Shown: one piece after another, positions 31,297 through 39,554 of the stretch | How the letters are laid out: every line of letters begins with the position of its first letter | Position numbering within the stretch: position 1 is the stretch's first letter | Source: PALSA-1006 sp963733265 | Lineage (GTDB): Bacteria; Pseudomonadota; Gammaproteobacteria; Burkholderiales; Gallionellaceae | Length of the DNA: 64,000 nucleotides | Reading direction: 5' to 3' | NCBI GenBank assembly: GCA_963733265.1 | Contig: CAVTCF010000003.1 | Location: 62,001 to 126,000 of the forward strand | Position numbers and translations under genes: made by a program | Notes under the pieces: generated by a model | What the model was told of the DNA's origin: nothing | The model's input: the letters and a program-made list of their open reading frames with translations, nothing else | Database searches by the model: none

Positions 31297-32925
31297 ATGA
31301 AAAATTTCCCAGCACTATATTATCCGCAAGATTGGATCAAAGCGCTGCTTTTGCTGTTCTTGGTTGGCATTGTCTACACGCCATTTCTGAATAGTCCGTT
31401 CGTGTTCGATGACGAGACTTTTTTTAAGTATCCGATTACTAATTTCGCCGATGCCAGTTTTTGTTTGCGCTGGTTTTCCTATACTACGCTGGGCGTGACT
31501 TGGGCCTTTTTTGGCGCAGACCCGTTAATTTTTCGCGTGCAGAATCTGTTGCTGCACGGCATGAACGTTTTGCTGCTGTTGCTGGTACTGCGCCTGTGGA
31601 TTTCGCTCTTTGTCACCGAACCCGCCAGGCAAAAAATGGCAAATTGGGGGGCATGGCTAGGCGCTTTGGTCTTTGCCTGCCATCCCTTGGCTGTGTTTGG
31701 CACCGGCTACTTGATGCAGCGTAGTGTGTTAATGGCAACCCTGTTTACATTGGTGCTACATTTGGCATATTTTCAAGGGCTCCTGCAAGGAGACAAGCGT
31801 TATGCAGCGCTGGCCGTTGCAGCCTATTTTCTGGCGTTGTTCAGCAAAGAGCATAGCCTGATGGCACCGGCAATACTGTTGGTGTTAACTTGGGTGTTGC
31901 GCAAGCAAATCAAGTTGCCACTTCGTGCCCTGTTTGCCACTTGGGCAGGTTTTGCCATCAGCGCCTTGCTCGTGCTGCTGATGAGCAAGGGAGTGTTTGG
32001 TCAAGTCTACGAAATAGATGCGGCGGCGTTGCTCGGACAGGAGGAAGCGCTTAAAGGCGTAACGCAGCTTCATTTGTTGAGTGCATTGACTCAGGCTGGA
32101 TTGTTCTTCAAATATTGCCTGCTGATGATAATTCCGAATCCGGGCTGGATGTCGATAGACATGCGCGAGCCGTTTATTCTTTCATTGCGGGATTGGACAG
32201 GCTGGGCCGGATTATTTTTCTTTGCGGGTTATGGCATATTTGCTTTCCTCTGTTTATTGCGCGGTGGGCGCATTGCCTTGCTGGGTCTGGCTTTACTTTA
32301 TCCGTGGCTATCGTTTATGACAGAGTTTTCCGCGATTCGGGTGCAGGAAATATTCGTGCTTTATCGCTGTTATTTATGGTTACCCGGATTTATGCTGTTG
32401 CTCCCCTTGTTGTTTAGCGCAATACCGGATAAAAAAATTATGCTGACCGGTGTAATCGCAACGCTGCTGCTGGTGCCGCTGGCTTGGAACCGTTTGTGGG
32501 TGTTCGCCGACAACTACCGGCTATGGGATGATGCAGTGCAACTGCTGCACGGTGAAGATCGATTGGGGGCGCAGCGCACCTATTACAGTCGCGGCTATTA
32601 TGCCGGAAAAGACAAAGGCAACTGGACACAGGCGATAGCGGATTTTAAAAAATCATTACAAATCAGTTCGGCATTTCCTCCGGTAAGGGTAGCGTTGGCT
32701 GAAGCTTATGCCAACGCCGGGCGCAATCAGGAAGCGTTGCAGGAATTTAAGTCGGCTATTGCAGCAAACCCGAAAGATGCAGATGTACCTTATGCCCAAG
32801 CATTTTTTCTAAAGAAGAATATGAAAGATGATGCAGGCGCGATAGCAGCAATGCAGAAAAGCTGCGATTTGGGAAAAAATTTAGCGTGCGCAATGATAAA
32901 TTTGAGCCAGCATAATAAGCATTAA
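31297..32925 (+). CDS. GT-C fold membrane glycosyltransferase with C-terminal TPR (probable pilin glycosylation)
   Basis: 542-aa polytopic membrane protein with about ten hydrophobic segments up to residue ~405, then a soluble domain with TPR units (AIADFKKSLQISSAFPPVRV, NAGRNQEALQEFKSAIAANP, ~445-520). The first periplasmic loop carries an acidic cluster FVFDDETF (D38, D39, E40), the position of the catalytic carboxylates in GT-C enzymes, and the layout resembles the TMTC/TPR O-mannosyltransferase group. It directly follows pilA, whose product is Ser/Thr rich, so O-glycosylation of the pilin is the likely job; this is inference from position and fold. Its stop overlaps that of the convergent protease gene by 4 bp. 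Confidence 0.7.
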   Translation: MKNFPALYYPQDWIKALLLLFLVGIVYTPFLNSPFVFDDETFFKYPITNFADASFCLRWFSYTTLGVTWAFFGADPLIFRVQNLLLHGMNVLLLLLVLRLWISLFVTEPARQKMANWGAWLGALVFACHPLAVFGTGYLMQRSVLMATLFTLVLHLAYFQGLLQGDKRYAALAVAAYFLALFSKEHSLMAPAILLVLTWVLRKQIKLPLRALFATWAGFAISALLVLLMSKGVFGQVYEIDAAALLGQEEALKGVTQLHLLSALTQAGLFFKYCLLMIIPNPGWMSIDMREPFILSLRDWTGWAGLFFFAGYGIFAFLCLLRGGRIALLGLALLYPWLSFMTEFSAIRVQEIFVLYRCYLWLPGFMLLLPLLFSAIPDKKIMLTGVIATLLLVPLAWNRLWVFADNYRLWDDAVQLLHGEDRLGAQRTYYSRGYYAGKDKGNWTQAIADFKKSLQISSAFPPVRVALAEAYANAGRNQEALQEFKSAIAANPKDADVPYAQAFFLKKNMKDDAGAIAAMQKSCDLGKNLACAMINLSQHNKH

Positions 32926-34343
32926 TTCTGCTTACGCTGCGCCGCAGCAATTTCTCTAAACTGTTTTAACTCGGTCTCAATCGTCGACAACTCGTAGTAA
33001 TCCGTTCCCGTTTGTTTGGCTAACTCAAGTTGATCAATGGCTCCGCGCAGGTTGCCGTGCAGAATGAAATTGTACGCCAGTGCGTGGTGTTCTTCCTGAA
33101 TTCTGCCTAACGCGGCAAAAGCCTTTGCCTGTAGTTCATATAGGCGCGAGTCGTTGCCGTGGATGATGATTTGCTCGTTGAGCAATTTTAGTGCTTCCTT
33201 ATAATTGCGGCTTTCCATTAGAACCTCGGCATAGTCATAGACAAGGGCGCGGTGCTGGGGAAAGTTTTGTGTTGCGGTACGGTAAAATCCGGCAATGTTT
33301 TTTTCTTGTCCGTCCAGGCGTTTTAATTTCCCGGCCAAGGTAGTGATCATGGCGTTGGATGAGGCTTGATTTTGCAGGGTGACAAATTCTTCCGCCGCTA
33401 ATTTTTCCTGTTTGTTGCGCAGCAGGGCGAGTGTCAGGCCATAACGGTTTGCGATAGGGTTGCCAAACTTTTGATCACCCAAGGCAGACCTGAAGAAAGC
33501 CACGGCCTCGGCGGGAGGTTTCGATATGGCATATATCTTGGCGCGCACCAGTTGATAGTTAAGGCTGTCTGGCACAAGGTGAAAAGGCATTTGCTGAACT
33601 CGGTTGTCAACTTCTGCGATACGGTCTGCTGTTACGGGGTGGGTGCGCAGATAAGCGGGTGCATTGCCTTCTATCAAGCGGGTTGCCCGTTGCATGCGGG
33701 AAAAGAAAGCAGGCATGGCGCGGGTATCGAAGCCTGATTTTTGCAAGGTTGCAATACCGATGCGGTCTGCTTCCTGTTCATTGGCGCGGGTAAAATTAAG
33801 CTGGTGTTGAATGGCCCCGCCTTCGGCTCCCATAATGGCGGCTGTGGCAGCCTGGGGGTTATTGCGGGCGGCGAGAATGGCAACGGCGATTGTGGCAAGT
33901 GCGGCCAAAGAGTCATACTTCTGACCGGAGATCATTCTTGCAAAATGATGTTGCGTGACGTGGGATATTTCATGGCTGAGTACCGAAGCCAACTCGGACT
34001 CGTTTTCCGCGAGAAGAATCAAGCCGGTGTTTACGCCGACAAAGCCTCCGGGCATGGCGAAGGCATTGATGGTGCTGTCATTGATGGCAAAGAATTCAAA
34101 TTCCATTGACGGTTCGGGGCTATTCGCTACCAGCAGGCTACCCAATTGATTGAGGTAGTCGGCAATTTCCGCGTCATCCAGATAGGATTTGTCGGCACGG
34201 ATTTGGTACATGCTTTGTTCACCGATCTGGCGCTCTTGCAGCGGAGAGATCATCTGTTGCGATTCGTCGCCCAAATCAGGCAACCCGTCGGCATAGCAAG
34301 CCAGCGTGACAAAACAGAGCAGCAGAAAAAGAATTCGTTTCAT
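32922..34343 (-). CDS. M48 family periplasmic metalloprotease with TPR (BepA-like)
   Basis: 473 aa from the ATG at 34343, which gives a clean signal peptide (MKRILFLLLCFVTLACYA). The M48 zinc site HEISHVTQHH (HExxH, ~124) is present, with the third ligand expected in NEQEADRIGI (~190). A TPR solenoid occupies ~270-450. BepA (YfgC) acts in quality control of outer-membrane protein assembly, promoting LptD maturation and degrading stalled substrates. The frame upstream to 34448 has no leader character. It overlaps the glycosyltransferase stop by 4 bp in convergent orientation. Confidence 0.92.
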   Translation of the reverse strand: MKRILFLLLCFVTLACYADGLPDLGDESQQMISPLQERQIGEQSMYQIRADKSYLDDAEIADYLNQLGSLLVANSPEPSMEFEFFAINDSTINAFAMPGGFVGVNTGLILLAENESELASVLSHEISHVTQHHFARMISGQKYDSLAALATIAVAILAARNNPQAATAAIMGAEGGAIQHQLNFTRANEQEADRIGIATLQKSGFDTRAMPAFFSRMQRATRLIEGNAPAYLRTHPVTADRIAEVDNRVQQMPFHLVPDSLNYQLVRAKIYAISKPPAEAVAFFRSALGDQKFGNPIANRYGLTLALLRNKQEKLAAEEFVTLQNQASSNAMITTLAGKLKRLDGQEKNIAGFYRTATQNFPQHRALVYDYAEVLMESRNYKEALKLLNEQIIIHGNDSRLYELQAKAFAALGRIQEEHHALAYNFILHGNLRGAIDQLELAKQTGTDYYELSTIETELKQFREIAAAQRKQN

Positions 34344-34508
34344 GCGTAATATGATAACCGCTTTGAATTGGAGCCAAAAGCGTTTTACGAGTTTTAACAC
34401 CAATAGTTTATGGATGTGACCATAAATATAGAATAGACAGTTCCACAAATTACACCGCCAATAGACGTAAATATTTTATGGGTAAGTCGGGGGCGATAGG
34501 AGGCCGCA

Positions 34509-34613
34509 ATGAATAGCTGTGAACAAAGCCAGTCTGGACACGAGCAAAATAAATCCGCAAAATGGCAAGTTCTTGGTAAGCTGGCTGGCAATGAAAAATA
34601 TTGGAAAATATGA
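34509..34613 (+). CDS. possible 34-aa upstream peptide overlapping the kinase start
   Basis: ATG at 34509 is preceded by a perfect AGGAGG with 5-nt spacing, the best ribosome site in this region. The frame encodes MNSCEQSQSGHEQNKSAK... to a TGA at 34611, 34 residues, and overlaps the likely kinase ATG (34591) by 23 nt in another frame. The kinase itself has only a weak site. It may be a leader peptide that couples translation by reinitiation. No homology is claimed; it could be chance. Confidence 0.4.
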   Translation: MNSCEQSQSGHEQNKSAKWQVLGKLAGNEKYWKI

Positions 34614-35883
34614 AATAGTAAAAGAGCTTGGTCGCGGTGCAACCAGCACTGTGTATTTGGCGATTGATTCTTTCAATAACCAACAGGTGGCGTTGAAGTT
34701 ATTTAACCTCGACACTACTCATAACAGTTCAATTGCCAAAGTCTTTCGCAAATTGCTGGTCACCGAAGCTGCCTTGGCCGGAAAGTTATCCCATCCGCAT
34801 ATTGTCAAAGTTTACGACGCCGTGATTGACGACGATGTGAATTACATGGTGATGGAATACATTGACGGAGAGACGTTGGAGCGCAGTTCGGAAGTGGATC
34901 ATTTGCTTCCGCTGGGTACGGCCGCCGAGATTATCTACAAGTGCTGCAAGGCGTTGGAATACGCCCAAAGCCAGGGCGTGATCCATCGCGATATCAAACC
35001 GGCCAATATTCTCGTGTATGGTGATAATGAAATCAAAATTTCCGATTTCGGCGCGGCTATTATCGAAAGTCAGCAAGATACACAAGTGAGCGGTCTTGGC
35101 TCGCCAGCCTATATGTCGCCGGAGCAAATCGAAGAACATGCGCTGACCCATCAGACAGATATCTATTCGCTCGGGGTAACCATGTATCGCTTGTTGACGG
35201 GCAGGTTGCCGTTTGATGCGGCGAATAACTACAGCATGATTTACCAGATCATGAACATTGATCCGTCTCCGCCCAGTACTTTCAGACCCGAAATACCCCC
35301 GGCATTGGATGCGATCGTGCTGCGCGCCATGTGCAAGGATATTTCCCATCGCTATCAACAATGGGATGAGTTTGCGCGCGATCTGTCGGCCTTCATCGCC
35401 GAAAATGTTGAACCTCAAGACAAGATGTTTGATACAGAGAAATTTGACACGCTGCGTTCCTTGCCTTTTTTCAAAAACTTTAGCGATGTCGAGTTGTGGG
35501 AAGTGCTGCGTATCAGCGTGTGGAACAAATTTATACAGGATGAGCGCGTCATCACCGAGGGAGACGAAGGCCGGAATTTTTACATCATCGCACAGGGTAC
35601 GGTGAAAGTGCTCAAGCAGGGAAGATTGCTAAGCCTGTTGCATGCCGGTGACTGCTTCGGTGAAATGGCGCATCTTTCCGAGAAGGTTTCCAAACGTACT
35701 ACAGATGTGGTTACAAAAACAGACGTGACTTTAATCGAGCTCAATCCGGACGTTCTGGCAAAAGCAACACAAGGTTGTCGCTATCAGTTTAGTGATGCCT
35801 TTCTGCATATGTTAGCAAGGCGTCTGGCGGTGGCGAATACCCGTATTTCGCATTTGTTAAGTGATAATCAGGAGTCGAATTGA
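34591..35883 (+). CDS. serine/threonine protein kinase with C-terminal cyclic-nucleotide-binding domain
   Basis: 430 aa from the ATG at 34591 (MKNIGKYEIVKELGRG). The Hanks-type kinase is complete: glycine loop GRGATSTVY (~14-22), Lys in VALKLF (K36), HRDIKPANIL (~132), DFG in KISDFGAAI (~152) and SPAYMSPEQ. The C-terminal ~145 residues are a CRP-like cyclic-nucleotide domain with GDEGRNFYIIAQGTVKVLK and the phosphate cassette region FGEMAHLSEKVSKRTTDV. There is no membrane segment. The order kinase-then-sensor is opposite to eukaryotic PKG. The ligand (cAMP, c-di-GMP or none) is unknown. An alternative GTG at 34519 would add 24 residues. Confidence 0.93.
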   Translation: MKNIGKYEIVKELGRGATSTVYLAIDSFNNQQVALKLFNLDTTHNSSIAKVFRKLLVTEAALAGKLSHPHIVKVYDAVIDDDVNYMVMEYIDGETLERSSEVDHLLPLGTAAEIIYKCCKALEYAQSQGVIHRDIKPANILVYGDNEIKISDFGAAIIESQQDTQVSGLGSPAYMSPEQIEEHALTHQTDIYSLGVTMYRLLTGRLPFDAANNYSMIYQIMNIDPSPPSTFRPEIPPALDAIVLRAMCKDISHRYQQWDEFARDLSAFIAENVEPQDKMFDTEKFDTLRSLPFFKNFSDVELWEVLRISVWNKFIQDERVITEGDEGRNFYIIAQGTVKVLKQGRLLSLLHAGDCFGEMAHLSEKVSKRTTDVVTKTDVTLIELNPDVLAKATQGCRYQFSDAFLHMLARRLAVANTRISHLLSDNQESN

Positions 35884-35907
35884 TTTTTTGATGAGGTAAG
35901 CAAAGAA

Positions 35908-36225
35908 ATGAGCAGCTTTAAAATTATGACGGTAACAGAATTAGAACCCCTGCTCGCAGAGGGCAAAGTAAAGCTGGTTGATGTACGCACAGCGGCAGAG
36001 GTGGCACGCGGCTATATTAAAGGCGCTGAGATGCTGCCATTGCACTTGCTGCCTGCGCGTGTAAAAGAACTGGATGCAAGTACCCCCACAGTATTTTACT
36101 GCCAAGTGGGTGGTCGCTCAGCCCAAGCTGCCTCTTTCGCGGCGAATCAGGGGATGACAGACGTTTACAATTTACAAGGCGGCATTTCGGCGTGGGCACA
36201 GTTTGGCGGAGAGATCACCGTATGA
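35908..36225 (+). CDS. rhodanese-like sulfurtransferase
   Basis: 105-aa single-domain rhodanese. KLVDVRTAAEVARGYIKGAE is the conserved N-terminal CH2-type motif and the active-site Cys is in VFYCQVGGRSAQAA (~65), a six-residue loop CQVGGR that forms the persulfide pocket. No signal peptide is seen, so it is cytoplasmic. Its stop overlaps the start of a TusA-like gene (ATGA), which suggests persulfide transfer from rhodanese to TusA. Confidence 0.93.
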   Translation: MSSFKIMTVTELEPLLAEGKVKLVDVRTAAEVARGYIKGAEMLPLHLLPARVKELDASTPTVFYCQVGGRSAQAASFAANQGMTDVYNLQGGISAWAQFGGEITV

Positions 36226-36467
36226 GCGAAAGCACTTTTGATGTGGAGCTTGACGTGCGGCAACTGGCGTGCCCGTTGCCTATCCTGCGTGCAAAAAAAT
36301 CATTGGCGACCATGGAGGGCGGTCAAGTACTAAGAGTCATTGCGACAGATAAAAAATCACCCGACGATTTTGTGGCCTTCTGCAAACAAACGGGAAATGA
36401 TTTGTTGTCATCTGAAGTGAACGGTGATGAGTTTGTTTTTTTGTTGCGCCGCCGCCTGCTTAAGTGA
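36222..36467 (+). CDS. tusA: TusA-family sulfur carrier
   Basis: 81 aa from the ATG at 36222. The family motif CPLPILRAKKSL (Cys ~17) carries the persulfide. The remainder, GGQVLRVIATDKKSPDDFVAF, fits the two-layer TusA fold. TusA-like proteins deliver sulfur for tRNA thiolation, molybdenum cofactor or, in sulfur oxidisers, the Dsr/sHdr pathways; the rhodanese partner upstream is in the same overlapping unit. Which pathway is served cannot be told here. Its 3' end overlaps the convergent bpt gene by 8 bp. Confidence 0.92.
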   Translation: MSESTFDVELDVRQLACPLPILRAKKSLATMEGGQVLRVIATDKKSPDDFVAFCKQTGNDLLSSEVNGDEFVFLLRRRLLK

Positions 36468-37191
36468 ACACATCAAGCTGCTGCCAAGTCCCCTGTCTCA
36501 ACCCCTGCAAAGGCTGAAAGTTGGCTTTATACGCCATCTTTTGGCTTTGTTTGATCCAATAACCGAGATATAAAAAGGGCAGTTGCAGTTTGCGGCATAG
36601 TTCGATTTGCCATAATACATTGAAGGTGCCGAAGCTGCTGCCTGCTAGGTTTGGCTCGTAAAAGGTGTAGACAGATGAGAGTCCGTCCGCCAGTACATCG
36701 ATGATGCTGACCATGCGCAATATACCGGCTTCACGAAACTCTACCAGCATTGAATCCACATGGCTTTGCAGGAGAAAGCTGCGGTATTGTTCCGGGCTGT
36801 CATGATCCATCCCGCCATCGCGATGGCGCGTGTTTTGGTAACGCTGGTAAAGCGGAAAATATTCGGCGCGGTCTTCGAGCGAGTGCAAAGTGACGTCAAG
36901 GGCATGATGCTGTTTCCAACTGCGTCGTTGTGAGCGATTGGCGGCAAATTTGTCAACATCGATTCGTACCGGTGTGCATTCGTGACAATTGTCGCAGCGC
37001 GGGCGATAGGTGAATGTGCCGCTACGACGAAAGCCGTGTTTTATCAATTCCGAGTAAACCGCCGGCGTAATTAAGAATGCCGGGGTGGCAACTTGCGATC
37101 GTGCCTCATGATTTTCCAGATAACTGCATGGATAGGGCGAGGTCAAGTAAAACTGTAGCGCAGAAAGCGGGATGTCGCGCAGTAAAGTCAC
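36460..37191 (-). CDS. bpt: aspartate/glutamate leucyltransferase
   Basis: 243-aa N-end-rule enzyme that transfers Leu from tRNA to proteins with N-terminal Asp or Glu, marking them for ClpS-ClpAP. The ATE-family N-terminal motif CSYLENHEARSQVA (~22) and the zinc-like Cys set in YRPRCDNCHECTPVRI (~60-75) are present, as is GILRMVSIIDVL. It overlaps the aat stop by 4 bases (ATGA), so the two transferases are co-translated. Confidence 0.96.
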   Translation of the reverse strand: MTLLRDIPLSALQFYLTSPYPCSYLENHEARSQVATPAFLITPAVYSELIKHGFRRSGTFTYRPRCDNCHECTPVRIDVDKFAANRSQRRSWKQHHALDVTLHSLEDRAEYFPLYQRYQNTRHRDGGMDHDSPEQYRSFLLQSHVDSMLVEFREAGILRMVSIIDVLADGLSSVYTFYEPNLAGSSFGTFNVLWQIELCRKLQLPFLYLGYWIKQSQKMAYKANFQPLQGLRQGTWQQLDVFT

Positions 37192-37913
37192 AAGCGTCCT
37201 TCATTAAATATATTCGAATTCGGGTAAGCCCATCGCCAAGGAGAGGGTTCTTCCTGATAGTGTATCAATTCTTGCAGACGAATGATAAATTCTTCGCGTG
37301 ATATTTCACGTGCGCCGAGTGAAGCCAGATGCGGGGTGTTCATCTGGCAGTCGATCATGCCAAAACTCCAGAATTCCAGTTGTTTGGCGAGGTGGGCGAG
37401 GGCAATTTTAGAGGCATTCGTGCGGCGACTGAACATGGATTCGCCGTAAAACATCTTGCCTATTGCCATACCGTAAAGTCCTCCGGCAAGTTCGCCGTCT
37501 ATCCAGATTTCAACCGAATGGGCATAGCCCCGGCGATGCAATTCGCAATAGGCTGCTATCATTTCTTCCAAAATCCATGTTCCGGCTTGCTCTTTGCGCG
37601 GGGCGGCACATGCGCGCATTACTTGCTCGAAAGCGCTGTCAAAACGCACCTCAAACGTGTCTTTACGCAATTCCTTGCGTAAAGAATGCGAGATTTTGAA
37701 TTCACTTGGAAATAGCACCATGCGCGGGTTTGGACTCCACCATAATATCGGGTCATTTTCATTGAACCACGGAAAGATGCCATGGCGATAGGCTTCCAAT
37801 ATACGCTCAGGAGATAAATTCCCGCCTGCCGCGAGCAATCCGTTGGGCTGCTGAAGCGCAAACTCGACCGGGGGGAAGGGGGTGTTGTCCTGTAGCAAGA
37901 AGATAGATTTCAT
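37188..37913 (-). CDS. aat: leucyl/phenylalanyl-tRNA-protein transferase
   Basis: 241 aa from the ATG at 37913. It transfers Leu or Phe to N-terminal Lys/Arg of proteins for degradation by ClpAP. Signature blocks are FPPVEFALQQPNGLLAAGG, AYRHGIFPWFNENDPILWWS (~45-65), GTWILEEMIAAY, GYAHSVEIW and GESMFSRRTNASKIALAHL (~170-188). The upstream open frame to 37988 is not conserved-looking. It is the first gene of the aat-bpt pair and is divergent from the PilZ-motif gene. Confidence 0.96.
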   Translation of the reverse strand: MKSIFLLQDNTPFPPVEFALQQPNGLLAAGGNLSPERILEAYRHGIFPWFNENDPILWWSPNPRMVLFPSEFKISHSLRKELRKDTFEVRFDSAFEQVMRACAAPRKEQAGTWILEEMIAAYCELHRRGYAHSVEIWIDGELAGGLYGMAIGKMFYGESMFSRRTNASKIALAHLAKQLEFWSFGMIDCQMNTPHLASLGAREISREEFIIRLQELIHYQEEPSPWRWAYPNSNIFNEGRL

Positions 37914-38002
37914 TTTGTGCCGGGATATTTTGCCTATGGGCAGTTCGTCCAATTTGTGCTTATATAGCGCCCTATATGGAAGCGTCAAGGTTTGGGGGGC
38001 TT

Positions 38003-39535
38003 ATGTTGGCAAGTTTGTTCGGCAAAAAATCGGATCATCCCTTGGCAGATATCAAATCTGTTCAACAGTTATTGGAGGTGTTACCGAAAGCCGATGCGTT
38101 TAAAGCACTGGAAGAAATTACCGGTTGGATTGAGGAACTGGAGAACCGCGCAACAGAATTTCGTTTGGATCATCAAGTTGCGGTGCTGAGTTTGCTGGAT
38201 GAAGCAGCCCAGCCTTATGTGCGCAAATTGCAGCGTGACTATTTCACAGCACAGCCGCTAAATAAATTTCAAGAGAACCTTATATGGGCGGTTCTGAATA
38301 AATTTTTCAAGTTTAGCGAACAGAATTACGCGAATATTTTTGCGCAATGCCGCAAGGCAGTCCGCGCCGGGGATGTGGGCAAATTACAGTTGGTACTATT
38401 GGCTTCGCGGGCGATTGTTGCCGTGTTGAACCGGATGAAGTTAGCGGCTGTACGTTATGAACAAATAGAGCCTGTGCTGTGGGTGAATCTTGCCGCGATA
38501 TATGTATTTGCGGAAAAGAATGGGTTTTTGGATGAGATCGTTACCCTTTATCCGGGTTCGGGAATCAACACATCGGCAAGGCGAGAGTTTGCCAGTGCAA
38601 TAGTTTGGTATTCGGTGGGAACCGGTTCGTTCGCTCCCTTGCAGATTCATATTGCCGAACGTTTGATTGCGCATGAGAATAAATATTTGGAAGTGGGGTT
38701 GCAGGCGGGTGAGGGTAGCCTGTGGGCTATTAATTTGGCACAGCCCGGGACTCCGTTTCGGGCAAGTGGTGAAGGGACGATTCACCCGAGTATGCGTTTT
38801 TTCGGGGTGGGCGGATTAAAAAACGGGCTCAATGATTTAATTCGTACACTGAAAAAAGGAGTGGTGCCGCAAGAGCTCAATTTGTTCGGTTCCGTTTATG
38901 ATGCCGAGATACTGGATGAAGTCGCGCATCAACTGATCAGCCGTTCTGCTTCGCCTCCCGTGACGCGCAAGAACGCGCGCCGCAAGTTAAGTGTGAATCT
39001 GCAGGTATCCAATGGCTTTCAAAATCTGATCGACAACGCTGATATAAATTTGCATTTGGACAATAAGGGCAACACTATATGGGAAGTCGAGGACGTAAGT
39101 GCAACAGGGTTTTGCAGTGCGGTTGCATCTTCACAACTGGAAGCCGTCAAAATCGGTACGTTAATCGGCAGCAAACCGGAAAATCTGGGACATTGGGGCG
39201 TCGGTATTGTGCGGCGCTTAAGCCGTGACGCACAAAATAATCTGCTGGTTGGTGTGGAGATTTTGACCAATCAGGTGATCGGCGTTTTTCTGAGTGTGGC
39301 GGATAGTTTGCGTACGCAAGAAACTGATCATCTGTCTCTGTATTTAAGCAAACCGAATGACAACAGCGGTGAGGCGTGGTTGCTGATGAGGCCGGGTATA
39401 TTCTTGCCCAGCCGCAGTTTCAAGATGACGCTGGAAGGGAAAAGCTATCTGCTATTGTCGTTGGGGTTGGTTGAGAGCGGGGATGATTATGATCTGGCGC
39501 GCTACCGAAAAATGGAGCAGGAATCGAGCGAGTAG
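38003..39535 (+). CDS. hypothetical protein with a C-terminal PilZ-like motif
   Basis: 510 aa from the ATG at 38003, after GGGGGG. The N-terminal ~310 residues are mostly helical with no family I recognise. The C-terminal region (~318-430) shows RKNAR (RxxxR, ~322) and, ~38 residues later, DVSATG (DxSxxG, ~364), the two c-di-GMP-binding motifs of PilZ domains, followed by beta strands WGVGIVRRLSRDAQNNLLVG. This supports a c-di-GMP receptor, although spacing is longer than usual. No signal peptide or membrane segment is seen. The window also encodes an EAL-GGDEF enzyme and type IV pilin-like systems that such a protein might serve. Confidence 0.6.
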   Translation: MLASLFGKKSDHPLADIKSVQQLLEVLPKADAFKALEEITGWIEELENRATEFRLDHQVAVLSLLDEAAQPYVRKLQRDYFTAQPLNKFQENLIWAVLNKFFKFSEQNYANIFAQCRKAVRAGDVGKLQLVLLASRAIVAVLNRMKLAAVRYEQIEPVLWVNLAAIYVFAEKNGFLDEIVTLYPGSGINTSARREFASAIVWYSVGTGSFAPLQIHIAERLIAHENKYLEVGLQAGEGSLWAINLAQPGTPFRASGEGTIHPSMRFFGVGGLKNGLNDLIRTLKKGVVPQELNLFGSVYDAEILDEVAHQLISRSASPPVTRKNARRKLSVNLQVSNGFQNLIDNADINLHLDNKGNTIWEVEDVSATGFCSAVASSQLEAVKIGTLIGSKPENLGHWGVGIVRRLSRDAQNNLLVGVEILTNQVIGVFLSVADSLRTQETDHLSLYLSKPNDNSGEAWLLMRPGIFLPSRSFKMTLEGKSYLLLSLGLVESGDDYDLARYRKMEQESSE

Positions 39536-39554
39536 GGGCGTGTACTATCCGTTC

